DNA of 64,000 bases from assembly GCA_000376725.2 (NCBI GenBank), contig KZ308480.1, positions 597,545 to 661,544 on the forward strand, in the 5' to 3' direction. The stretch is from Ladona fulva. Taxonomy: Eukaryota; Arthropoda; Insecta; Odonata; Libellulidae. The notes under the pieces are model-generated. The model saw nothing but the letters and a program-made list of their open reading frames with translations, had not been told where the DNA came from and did not search any database. Numbering within the stretch: position 1 is the stretch's first letter; each line of letters opens with the position of its first letter. The position numbers and the translations under genes were made by a program. Positions 10,271 through 21,420 of the stretch are shown here, piece by piece.

Positions 10271-13200
10271 CCCTGGCGCACTCTCTATCAAGAATTTTCA
10301 TCCTTATCCCTTTCCTTCTAACACATCAGGCTCTCAATCCTGGAACTCCCTATCTGACTGTATCAAACATTGTAGCTCGATGCGAGTATTTAACACTTTT
10401 GCTCCGTATTTAGATTAGATGCAGCTAGACTATTTTTTATTTAAGAACGTCAAATCGACTTTAGTCAATTGTTGCAGCGAAAGGGTTAAAGAAAAATTAC
10501 TTAGTCATCTTTTATCTGTAAATGTTTAAATAATTGTTTTGTTTTGTTTTTTATACCCATGTTTATTTCTCCTTCCGTAATTTACATCGATGTCTATTGC
10601 TGCTGAGCAATATTGTATTTTTTTGTATTATCTTTGTATTTTTTTGTATTTCTTTCTGCTCCATGAGAATATTCCAGAGAAAATAAATATATTATCATTG
10701 TTATTATTGTAGGCTGGCATTGATGTTTTCAAATTTAAATTTGAACAACTAATCATGCGTTAAGTTCCTCATGGTTATCGATATCCATAACTGTAGCGGT
10801 TATATTCGTTCACCTAAAACCTATATTATAAGACTATATTGTAGGAAATAAGGTATAAATTACCCACGCCCATATTCATTGCTTATACATTGAAACACGT
10901 AATTTAATGGATAAAATTAGGAGAATGTGAAAAATCATAAAAATATTTTTGGAAATGATTCTTGAAAGAATAAAACATTGACAAATGCATGATGGAAAGA
11001 TAAAATGTGTGTTGGCAAGAAGAGAAATTACATGTAGTTATTCTAGTGCTCTCCAAAAAGATTTAAACTGTAACTTCATGTTCAAAACAAAGTTAATAAT
11101 GAAAATATTCCATTTGTATCTAAAACATTCACTTACAAATGTAGTTGGCTGATTATCCCACGATATCTTGATGAACGGATTAGTTGATTTTCTTTATACA
11201 TAAAGGTATTTTTCTTTAGATAAAGAAAATGCATTACATCGTATCAGCATTGTCTGTCTTCTTCGTGACGATTATAATATGAAAACTTTGAAATGATGAC
11301 ATATATTTAGATCACTCTTAATCCTATTAGATGTTTCATTAGTAGAGGCTGTTCTTACACTGACTTGTTCCAATATCATTCTGCCTCAGTACGGAGAGCA
11401 ATGGCAAACTACCTCACTCCTCATCTTGCTTACTAGCCTCATTCCCTCTTGCCAGCTTAAGGTGGAGGGATCGAGGGTCCTCCGGGATGAATATTGCCCA
11501 GAAATTACTTTGTAAGGAAAATATAAAACATGCATACCTATGTACCAATGGCCCACATCTCACATGAGATTTGCTCTTCGATAAATCAATCTCCTCGATA
11601 AATCCCGCACCGTAAGATTTCCTTATTATTTCCTCTCGAAGAAGCTCGGCGCGAATCCCCCCTGACGTGTCCCGCAACAGATATTTTTCCAAGCGACAGA
11701 TCAGCCGGTCTCTCCAAAGCCCCCTTTAATTCAATATGTAAGACCGTTTCAGCATATTTCCATCGTATCCTATCGAATAGCTGCCAACGCTTATCTCTCA
11801 AAATCCCCCTCCCCAAGTCCAGAATAAAGGCATCGGGAGATTCGGGGGACGGGATGTTTACGCATCTCGCGCCTTCAATTTATGGAGGATCGCCGTGAAG
11901 ATGATAGAGAGTGAAATTTATATTCGCCGGAGACCATGGAAGCGAAAGTTGAGGAAAGTGTGGGGAGAGAATATTCCCCGGAAGCTTTTTCTCCGTGGGT
12001 TGGCGCGTCCCTAGGATGCGAGACTTTCGTAGGAAATAATTAATCTGACCCCTTCGAGGGAAAAAACATTCTCTGAGGGATGATTAAAATTCTCCGCTGT
12101 GGATGGCGAAGTGGGTTTAGAACTATTTTCAGCCTCTTGGCGATATTTAAAAAGTCTGATCGTAATGAATAGTTATATAAGCGTACCATCTTCATCAGTC
12201 ATCTAACTTATGGCCATGAGCCGTACAATTCCCAGCTTAACGCTTAATTAACAAGTCATCTCCAATCCAGCAAACTCAATCGCCAAATAAAATTAAGAGC
12301 CTCTAACCTTCCATACGTCTCCTTCGCTATCTACATTTTTAAACAAGTAGTTTCCAAAGCTCGGCTTTAATATAATACTTGCGATTTTTAGTCCATTACA
12401 TGTTGTCTTCGCGTATTACATTGTGTCCTACATTCAACTAACACCATTAATTGAGAACGTAAGACAATTTGACCAAGGGAGGGTAATTTTCTTACATTTA
12501 GGTTGATATACGACAGTTTTAAGCAACAATAGGAATCGCTACAATGTTATCTTATTTAAGATACTATTAGACAATCCCATTGAAATCTAATGGGGAAAAC
12601 AGGAAAAAAAAATATGAAATACATGACTTGGATATGAGTTCTTACGTATGCAATACGTGTATTCTAAAAAATGTACACTCCCTCGCCATCTGTCAGTTAT
12701 GCGTATACTCGCTTGCCATTTATTGCGTGTGGTTTCTTATTTCCGTTCTTACGGATGTTTTCGTGGAATTAAAGCCTAAATAGGTGTAATTAAAGATAAT
12801 CCGAGGAATAATGAGCGAAGATGTAAATTGAAACGTTTAATGTAAACAGTGGAGGTAGTTCAGTTAGTATAAAGTAATAAATTTTAATAGTATTAGTTTA
12901 ATATTTCTAATCGGCTTCGGATAGACGTTTTAGAAGCCAAACAATTATGGTTGGCAACGCAAATATACGTACGTAAGCATACCATATTTTATGTAAGATA
13001 CTTTCTTACACTTGTAATCAATTCCAATAAAGGTGTAAATAACGCATTAGGTATTGACTGTTTTTAACTTCGGTGAGTCGAAGGCAGTTATGAGAATGCA
13101 ACCTAAATGACTCCTTTAAGTTTCTAAGCAACTCTATTTTTCTTTTAGGATCTTCTATGCAATGATTGGTTATCCACGCCTTCATCTATTTATCTGAGTC

Positions 13201-14100
13201 TTTTTACCTTCTTCATTCATTTCTGCACTGATGATTCTAGCAAGACGTCGGAGAATTTATTATAATCGTAAAATAATTCAAAAGACCGAAGATACATGGC
13301 CTTTCAGTCGCTCTGATAAATATTTAAAGTGCACAAAGCCAGCTTTAATACTCCAAGATAATCAAAAGCGGGAAGGTATAATAAAATACTTCCCTGCGAA
13401 GCTGGTTCTCTGAAAATGATAAATTGTTGCCACATTTTAAAAAAAGGAAACAAGGCATGCGCCGACCTTAAAATAATTTACTGCTACCGCGTACACTCCC
13501 TCGCACTAACCTGTACACATTTGCGGAGCTGAGACTCACAAAGGGAGTTCAGGAAATACTCGCTGCCCTTTTTATGCATTCGCGGCAACAAAAAATTGGA
13601 AAAAAATGGGCGTGGTAGTAAATAATTTTACGCTCAAGAGGTGTTATATTTTCATTCATAGCCGCAGACGGGAGTCGCCTTAATTTTTCACAGCTCTCTC
13701 CACGCTTTTGATGTCTGAAGCTATATCCTTCTGTGAATGTGTCAGTGTTGGCTTGATAGTTGGATTCCTTTATTGCAGGGTCTTGAAATTACTTTATAAT
13801 GGGGAAATAGTACGTAGAAAAGCTGGGTTTTAGTAGAAAGCCTTTGAGGGATCGCGGAGGTAAAATCAGTAAGAAGCTTCATTCTGAATTTTTTTCCCAT
13901 GAGCGTCCGTATTCCTGTTGTAATTGCTTGTATCTAATGCAAGTCTGATTTCAGAAGAACCTTATACTTCAACAGGAAAGTAAATCAATCTAGATTTATA
14001 ATATATGATTGTGATAAAAATTAAATCCTTAAGAATGTAGTTAATCAACGTTTTCTGCATGAAAGAGTGATATGGGCAACTGATGGTTATAATAATAGTA
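10271..14100. other. Non-genic stretch with one GC-richer island (about 11,580-12,130)
   Basis: No gene, RNA gene or complete repeat recognised. 10,610-10,650 has short ttgtatttttt repeats. 11,580-12,130 is GC-richer, and overlapping minus-strand frames there (11,414-11,816) have no known domain. 12,940-13,020 contains a tacgtacgtaagc palindromic word also present near 31,670, hinting at an old repeat. The word tcgcttgccatttattg near 12,712 recurs as tcgcttgccatctattg near 31,613. Confidence 0.5.
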
Positions 14101-14490
14101 CGAGGGTCGTTCAGTAAGTCCTCAGAAAAATATAGAAAAACAAATTCTATTATTTAATTAATTTCTTTATTTTTCAATATAATCTCTTTTTAACTCTATA
14201 CGCTTTTCCAAGCGTTTCTGAAATTTTTTTAAGCCGTCCAAAAATTAGGATTTCGGGAGGTCCTCAAAATTGGCATCTGTTTGGGCGATGACCTCCTCGT
14301 TCGACGTGAACCGTTGTCCGCCGAGCCATTTTTTCAAGTTTGGAAATAAAAAGAAGTTTTTGGGGACCAAATCCGGTGAATACGGTGTAATAATTCGAAT
14401 TTTAATTCCATAATTTTGGCCATCGAAACCGCGCAGGTGTGCACCCGTGCATTGTCTTGATGAAGAGGATCTTTTACTTTTTCTCTTTCT
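14101..14490 (-). pseudogene. Mariner (Tc1/mariner) transposase remnant and terminal end
   Basis: The minus strand encodes the C-terminal part of a mariner transposase. HQDNARVHTCAV (the second catalytic Asp) is in one frame, and TPYSPDLVP with NFFLFPNLKKWLGGQRFTSN (the third catalytic Asp) is in another, so a frameshift separates them. A stop codon follows LPKS, after which LEKRIELKRDYIEK completes the usual mariner C-terminus, ending at about 14,167. The element's outer end is at 14,101 (cgagggtcgttcagtaag), preceded by a TA dinucleotide as expected for mariner insertion. The 5' half and the other inverted repeat are missing. It is clearly dead. Confidence 0.9.
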
Positions 14491-15120
14491 CGTTGTATCC
14501 TTTCGACAGAGCTCTGAATATGCTCTCATTGAGAACGAAATGTATATAAGCTGTTTTCTTTGGTTTCTGCAGTGTTCCTTGATGGTTTTGTGTATGCGTA
14601 TATATAGAAAACACCAAAAACACAAAATGCTAACCTTTTACTCTTTTTTCGTTTTAATCGAGTGTTCTTCCCCAAAAGAAAGACTTTTAGGAACTGCTGC
14701 TTCTCGTGTCTACCCCTGTAATTTTACGTGGATCGGCACAGAAACTCGTATACCTTCTCCTCGGTCATCCGATAAACTATTCGACTTAGATTCCACTTGT
14801 TACATTAATCGTACTCTCGGTTTCTTTTTTCCGAGGATAAAGCGCGTCGGAGTCACTGTGCATCTTCGTAAAGTTTGTTCTTCGTTGTGAGCAATTTATA
14901 GAGGACACTGCATCAGCTGGATATTTACGAACTCCCTAACTCGTTGGTTCTCCATTCCCAAGTTCTACGGATTTCCAACGGGTTTTACTTGACTAGCAAT
15001 GTACTTCCTATAGCCTTATTTTCCAGCAATCATTTCCGCTGTAATTGCCTGCCCACCGATGAAATATAATCTGTTGCATTTAAAGGAGTTTGGGATAGAT
15101 TTTCAGGAATTATCCATATC
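14491..15120. other. Non-genic stretch
   Basis: A plus-strand frame at 14,447-14,890 (147 codons) overlaps the mariner remnant antisense and runs into unassigned DNA. It shows no domain and I treat it as chance. No other feature. Confidence 0.5.
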
Positions 15121-15200
15121 CTCCTGGAATATAGAAAACTGGGTTCGAATCCCAGTCTCGTGTAACTTTTTTCATTTCCGTTCATGCCTTGGATTTTCTA
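15121..15200 (+). mobile_element. SINE family A, 5'-truncated copy
   Basis: A B-box region ctgggttcgaatcccagtct is followed by cgtgtaacttttttcatt, tccgttcatgcc and ttggatttt, matching the family-A tail after the T6 run. The A-box half of the head is missing or unrecognisable. Confidence 0.6.
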
Positions 15201-15567
15201 AGGGTAAACGGCTTCCTTTGCAAAGCGGTTCATGAATTTCCAAGGGTTTTACCAGCGATTTTGTCCAAGAGGCGTTTCACCCGAAAAACAGTTAGCACAA
15301 AGCCCTAAGAGGAATAAACGTTTGGCACTTCATACTGCATTTAGTAATTATATTAATTATGGTAATAAAACGACTTCATTTCTGGGTAAAATTGAGACTC
15401 GTTAGTCTTTTCTTACTCTATCATTTAAAAGTAGAAGCTCATAAAACTCAAATTCATGATACGTGATATGTTTTCTACGTTACATATTCATTTATGATAC
15501 GAGAAAGTCAGCCGTATAATCATAATATGCGATTGTATTTGGCCGTACTTCCAGGAAAGACATTCTA

Positions 15568-15736
15568 AAATACGAACAAAATGAAACTTCGTAAATTTCC
15601 ACACTGAAGAATTTATTTACCGACCGGTTTTCCGACCACGTACACTGTGCCTGATGACAACCTGTATTCCGACACCGTGTTCGGAAAATAAGTCCTTCAG
15701 TGTGGAAATTTACGAAGTTTCTTTTTGTTCGTACTT
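15568..15736. mobile_element. Penelope-like inverted repeat (second copy)
   Basis: Arms at 15,568-15,633 and 15,682-15,736 are close inverted copies (gaaacttcgtaaatttcc in one, ggaaatttacgaagtttc in the other). Between them lie gaccggttttccg, CTGATGA (15,651-15,657) and a decayed ccgacaccg where the 3.4-kb element has ccgaaaccgg. The words outside the core (tggaaa, tacgaagt) are shared with the 3.4-kb element, so both belong to one family. Confidence 0.6.
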
Positions 15737-17720
15737 TCGTATAGTCATATATGTAGTAGATATTGTAGTACATATAGACACTACTTTGAGACAGGTTTCC
15801 GTTGTATACATGTTTGAATCACTTATATTCCGCTAGTCAGGACCAAGTTATTATTCCCTAATGGACAATTTGCTGCTCTGTACAGGTTTCCTTATACGTA
15901 GTTTTCACTCGTATATCAATCGGCACACATACTGAGTATATTTGCACCGAATACATCCCCTCATCTTCCTATCTACATTTAGTGTTTTCTGCTTTAGCCT
16001 TTAGAAACGACATTACGAATGCATATTTTATTACCGCTTCCTCGTCCCATATTTCACGGTCCCATTCCTTCTCCCACTTTCTCTCACGTTCCTCATTTCT
16101 TTCTTCCCACAATCCTCCTAACCTTAATTTCCGCCTCTTCTTTTCTGTTTCAAGTCCATTTTACTCTTTGCCCCTTCAGTTTTTTCCTCAATTCATCTCC
16201 CTTCTTTTCTCATCAATTATTCTCGTGCGAATGCTACCCGCAATTTCCTGCTCTTTCCGCATAGTCTGAGTGTCTGGAACGAGGTAATCCGGCAAAGCTG
16301 AATTCAGTTGATACAATATTAATTCTCTAAAAAGGTTGCTAGATAATTGCGCTTTTCAACCGATTACTTCCAAGAGAGGATGCGAAATACTCTCTGAAAC
16401 TGTTAGAGTGGACATTTAAAGTGTTTAGGGACTTTAATTTGGTAAAATACATTTTTGAAAAAGTAAGGGCATCAGAAACTATGAGAAATTTAAATGTAAA
16501 ATAATCTCAGTGCCCAATCACTGTATTCAGCATAATTTATATTTGGACAATGCGTTTAAAAAACTCGTTCTTTTCCACGAGCAATCCGCGATAACGACAA
16601 ACATAAGAAATAGGTACATTGCTTTGGGTTCAAACCAACCGATGGACGGCTTGTAGGGTAATAATTCATTTATAGAAAAAGAATATAGCGCTGTGATACA
16701 TATATAGTCATATAAAGGGTTTTGTCTATTTGTGTCTGTATCATTTCATGAATTTAAAGATCACCTTAATAACCCGAATAGTATCTCAAATGTGAATTTG
16801 TGAATCGACGCATAAAAGATATCAATCAATGTATAAAATCTCTAATCAATGTTTAAAAGATACTCTCAAAGAAATAACGTAACTTTGGCAGAACAACGTA
16901 CTACATATTAGTAACCAGTACCTGCAAAGTTTTAAATTTGCAATGTTGTTTTAAAACACGAGGGAGGTATGTAACTGGTAAGTATGACCTGTTGATAAAT
17001 TCTCTTGTTGAATATATTTTATTAACGTAATCCATAACATAATGGAAATCATAATCCATTGTTGAATGCGTTATCTAATCACAAGGCACTTCTTACTTAT
17101 GGAGACTAAAATAGATTTACTAGTTTAACCCTCCTATCTGCTACTACTCATCAAAGACATTCATAGAAACTTTCATAATAAATGCTGGTGAGATTTGCTT
17201 TACTGCTTCGAGGATTTATTTCTTTCACTAAATCGAATCATACATGATGGTAGTAGAAGAACGAGAGAAGGGAAACATAGAAAGCATTAAATGATCCTTT
17301 ATGTTTTTATATCAAGTTTGCTTTCGATTCAAAACTGCAAGCACTTTATGAAATAATCGAAACCTAAAATTCATCGATAGTTGCAATGCGTTTCCTCTAA
17401 GTGTACCCCGTGCTATTGTAGAATAATGTTTGGTAAACGCCCTTAAAAAGGATTCAATAAAGAAATCTATCATATCATCATTGAATAAAATCGTTTCTTT
17501 TAATCTCGAACGCCCTTTCCTTTGCTATTCTAACCATATTTCTTCTCGTTAAGAATCACTACTCCTTACTATTTTGTATCCTTCAGATCCAAGCTTCGCA
17601 TAAACAATCTCTCGTCAAGCAACGATATCTCTATCAATGAAATCATGATAGCTATAATTATTAATAAAGATTAGGAAAAGGTGAATAACATAGCACGGAA
17701 GAGCCGTGCGGCTGAAACCC
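15737..17720. other. Non-genic stretch
   Basis: 16,040-16,230 is strongly pyrimidine-rich on the plus strand and holds two overlapping chance frames. At 16,635-16,661 gatggacggcttgtagggta resembles the LINE 3' tail hairpin region found elsewhere, in degraded form. The rest is AT-rich without recognised features. Confidence 0.45.
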
Positions 17721-17790
17721 AAGGAATAACAGGTGTGAAAAATAGCGACATAACTGGGACTCTAACCCCTGTCTCCCACTTTCAGGGATA
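17721..17790 (-). mobile_element. SINE family B, partial
   Basis: The minus strand reads gtgggagacaggggttagag, then tcccagttatgtcgctattt and ttcacacctgttattcc. This matches the B-box region and tail of family B (compare 40,329-40,470). The 5' part of the head is lost. Confidence 0.6.
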
Positions 17791-18458
17791 ATATCATATA
17801 GTTATTGTTTCCGAATGTAACCATCTTATAATAATCGGAGTTATTATTACGAGATAATTATATTTCGAAATGCCTGATATAACATGAGTTCTCATTTTTT
17901 CCTATATTTACACATTTTCTTTTCCCTTTTCTTTTGTTTTTCCTCTTTAATTCTATGTTCCAGTCCAGTATTCGTTAGTTAACTTCCTCTCCTTTCGTCT
18001 TGTCTACTGTAATCCTCTTCCTTTCTTCCTTTCCCTAGTAGCTCTCTCCTTCGTTTACCCTCTTCCACTCCTAAGATAAACCGTCCACGTCACTTAATGC
18101 TTCATCAAGTAACCAAAATGTTCCTCGGCCAACCCTCATACATCTCTTCCTACTCCAGAAGGTGCCTTCGTCTTTTGTTTCCTGTCCATTCGAAAGCAGA
18201 GTGATCCTTTGCCTTAGAAATGTCCGCTAAGAAAGAATAATCACCTTTTTTTTCTTTTCCTTTGCTGTAATTGTACCTATTGAGATATGATTTATCTTTG
18301 CCTCCTCTTAATTTGAGAACATTATAAATTTTTTTGACAAGAATCCGACCGAATTACAAGTTAAATAAAACTAATTAAGATGGTAATCTTATCGTGTTTT
18401 ATTTCGCCTTATATCAGAAGAAATTATACGTAATTAATCGTTGCTTTTGCTACAATAA
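17791..18458. other. Non-genic, pyrimidine-rich stretch
   Basis: 17,890-18,180 is pyrimidine-rich on the plus strand (ttcc, cctc, ctttc words), then AT-rich. No gene recognised. Confidence 0.5.
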
Positions 18459-18830
18459 CTTGATTGATGTAACATACTTTCCTGCCGATATTTATTGGAT
18501 TTTATTTCTCCTCTTTTTCTTATTTATTTGGCATTAGTGTTTGCTATTTTATATTGATGTTTTGGATATATTTTTATTTCGTTACTGAATAGAGTATAAT
18601 ATATATTTCACTACACCTTGATTGTTGTAATATACTTTCCTCCGATATTTATTGGATTTTATTCTTTCAATTTTTTTATTTAGGCTTCCTGTTACTCTAT
18701 GTTTATGATTTAGATACATCTTTTATTTTTCTTTCATTACTGGATAGAGTATAATGTATCTTTCGTTTACTTTTGTTTTAGCGTAACTCTTGACTTTCGT
18801 AATATGCTCGTAACATTCAAGCTTAGTGAC
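18459..18830 (+). repeat. Degenerate tandem repeat, period about 158 bp
   Basis: Units start at 18,459 and 18,617. Both contain cttgatt, then gatatttattggatttt, an AT-rich middle, and gagtataat. A third partial unit (cttgactttcgtaatatgc) starts near 18,789. The units have diverged by substitutions and small indels. It may be an old satellite fragment or local duplication. Confidence 0.75.
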
Positions 18831-19260
18831 AAAAGCTAGGAAAATCTACGTCAACATGCCAAGTTGCCTCATCCCCTCTCTTTGCTAGTAACATTAAAGA
18901 AGTTTAGGATCCCACCAATCTTTGGGCTGCACAGGCAGGCAGCAAATAATAGCCTGAATAAATTTAATCGGATCGTAAAAACAAGTCATAGAATGGGGAT
19001 GAGGCATACTAGTAAAGGTGAGGGATGAGGTATTCAGCCCTTGTTTTCTCACCGAGCCAAAAAACTAAACGTGGAACAGTGCAGAGCATTTATCCTATGA
19101 ATGATTTTCGTAGCATTCAATCTGGAGCGACCTAGATTTATGTCATTTTTAACAGCACTCTTTACTCAAATATTATCATATTGTCATAGCAATGAACATC
19201 ACCGGGAAAAAGAATTAATAATTTAATAGTCGTGTAATGTAATGAAATCTGTCCAACCTT

Positions 19261-19337
19261 GTTGTGGTGGTTAGTGCTAGTTAGTACTTTTAACCTGAAG
19301 TCTCGGGTTCGAGTCCCAGAAAACCGGATTTTTTTCT
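19261..19337 (+). mobile_element. tRNA-derived SINE head, family uncertain
   Basis: An A-box-like gtggtggttagtgctagtta and a B box cgggttcgagtccc (19,304-19,317) have tRNA-like spacing. A T7 run (near 19,329) and ctgtattaggg follow. It resembles the heads of families B and D, but the tail is not diagnostic. Confidence 0.5.
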
Positions 19338-20170
19338 GTATTAGGGAATGTGTGATTGTATCCATCGTTTCTGACCGTGATTGCTATTTTATTACTATAT
19401 TTAAACTATTGAAACGGATGCAATTGGGTTTTCCTGTTTCCATCAAGAAAATAATAAGTAAATAAAATAAATTTTAAAACACCCTACCATACCAAAAGAC
19501 CCGGAAAATATTACATTCTTCTAGACACTGTAGAAGAAAGAATACGCTTCAATTTTGTTGAAACATATGAGAGTTAACACATCCGTTAGATTTATTTATT
19601 TCCCCCAAATGAAGAAATCGCCGAACCATTCCATTCGAACCGACGAATATCTTTCGAAACCTTAAAACATTGAGAAATTAAGCCCTTTGTATCTCTCCCA
19701 GCGATCTTAATTATGGCGGCTCGGGGCACATTATGGCGTGTTTCTCGGGGAGATATCTCCTTTTCAGGAATCCCGTTGATCCAACGCCGACCGAGTCCGT
19801 GCCTGGGGTTCATTTAGGCGTATTCCTCCAGAGAGTGGGTTTAATTTTGTGCCTAACTATCTGAGGAGGGCGAAAGCTGAGGGACTTTGGGTCCTTTGCC
19901 TCGATGCCGACCTTTGAACCGATATTGTCCCATATCCTTCCTCGTCTAATATTACTCAAACCTTTGTAACTGCCATTTCATCTCTCTAGCCCAGGGCCGG
20001 TTTCATACTTAATGCCGCCTCGAGGCAGAGAGGTTCCAGCCGTTACTTGCCAAAAGGTCCGCATTGGCCAGAGGGTGACATATATTTGGTGTATTGAAAT
20101 TCAAAAATATAATTCATATTTGTCGATATTAATTTTGATTGGTAAAATAACTGATTTCGTATATATTCTG
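19338..20170. other. Non-genic stretch with a GC-richer island (about 19,600-20,060)
   Basis: The GC-richer segment contains a 73-codon minus frame (19,592-19,813) with no recognisable domain. No RNA gene or repeat recognised. Confidence 0.5.
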
Positions 20171-20650
20171 CCTATCTGAGTACTGTGCAAGCCATTTTTC
20201 GGAGTATGGCAGGGGTGCATGCACTATGACTCTATTTCCCTAATCGATTACGATCACGTGTCGTTCATGAAAAAATGAGTTCTTGAATCGATTCGTTCTA
20301 GCATCGGTTTCCCTGTTCTTTCTCGCAGTATCAGAATGGCCTACGTAACGTAGTGAACACATTATATCAGCTATATCATCTCTGAACTTGCTTTCTCTAA
20401 ATTTATCCAGTGAATTAATCCTTTGTTTAAATCTTCTAAGTTTAAGGATTCCAATCCTGCGTTCTGAAGCATATGATTAACGCTCACTGATTTATTGTAG
20501 CAATTCATCACAAAACGTACACCTTTCGCTGCACCTTTTCTAATTCCCAAATACAGCACTTGTCAGCAAGGTCCCATACACCACACACTTACTCAAGATT
20601 AGGCCTAACTAACGCAAAATAACATCGTTCACGGACTTTTTCTTCGCTCC
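20171..20650 (-). pseudogene. CR1/Jockey-type LINE reverse transcriptase 3' end (dead)
   Basis: On the minus strand, near 20,635-20,594, KVRERCYFALVRPNLE is readable and followed by a stop. Downstream in another frame come RFVMNCYNKSVSVNHMLQ and NAGLESLNLEDL. These match the conserved region C-terminal to the polymerase domain of CR1/Jockey-group LINEs (LVRPxLEY, then SVxxML..xGxxSL). The non-coding tail follows, with cccctgcc and a degraded ggcttgc hairpin (20,171-20,228). Frameshifts and stops make it non-functional. It shares NKSVSV-MLQ with the relic at 46,330. Confidence 0.8.
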
Positions 20651-21261
20651 TACTGATTTATCATTGTTTGATAATTATTCTAAAGAATAATTGTAATATT
20701 TGAAGTTATTTAAATCTATTCATGTATTTAATTCGTTAAATACTTTTAGAAAAGTTCTTACATGTTGTTTTTAATTATTTAGTATCATAAACGAATGAAA
20801 TTAGGAAGAATAGTAAATAACTGTGAACATTATACAGAGAAAAAATAGAAAAAAAGGTGTTTTTTATTTCTTTTCTTTTTTTCTGTAAAATTTGCGCAGT
20901 TATTTACCAAGCTTCTTGTTACGGAATTCTACAAGGTTAAGGCTGCTTCGATTGATTTTTTCAGAATAACAATGCATCTAATAAGTTCATAATATAATCT
21001 AATACCTTTTCTTTTGCTGCTATTTAATTCATAATTAACGACTTAGTGTATTTTATTTCACGGGGAATAAAATTATATAAAACCTTTTTGACGAGTGCCC
21101 ACTTATTAACGATAAGAAACTCACAGAAAATATTAAATTTTTGGATGAATCCGGTGTACAGAGTAGGAAATTTCACAACTTATGTCGATACAAGTAAAGG
21201 TAACGATTCTTTCCTCCCACTACAGACATTAATCTCAATAAGAACAACCTCGATAAACTGA
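20651..21261. other. Non-genic AT-rich stretch
   Basis: Homopolymer-rich, low-complexity DNA near 20,830-20,890. No gene recognised. Confidence 0.5.
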
Positions 21262-21326
21262 AATACATCTACGTATGTATCCTGCGAGCCACCATCAAGA
21301 GTGTGGCAGATGGTACATGCACCAAG
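21262..21326 (-). mobile_element. LINE 3' tail with conserved hairpin
   Basis: The minus strand reads tggtgcatgtaccatctgcc, acactc, then gtggctcgcaggata and a tacgtagatgta end. It matches the 3' end of the LINE at 46,330-46,632 (tgcatgcaccctctgccaca, ggcggcttgcaggata). Only the non-coding tail was inserted. Confidence 0.65.
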
Positions 21327-21370
21327 ACTACCTCCCTAATCGGTTACTTCTACATCTAAAACTGATTAAA

Positions 21371-21420
21371 TACCCTGCAGGCCGCCCTTTGGCGTGTGAC
21401 TGGGGGTGTAAACACCAAGC
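21371..21420 (-). mobile_element. LINE 3' tail with conserved hairpin
   Basis: The minus strand reads gcttggtgtttacaccccca, then cacgccaaagggcggcctgc and agggta. GCC-loop-GGC pairs as in the 46.6-kb and 59.9-kb copies. Another tail in the same orientation lies only about 45 bp away. Confidence 0.65.

Noticed and set aside
14447..14890. 147-codon plus frame
   Set aside because: Antisense to the mariner remnant for part of its length and unrecognisable for the rest.
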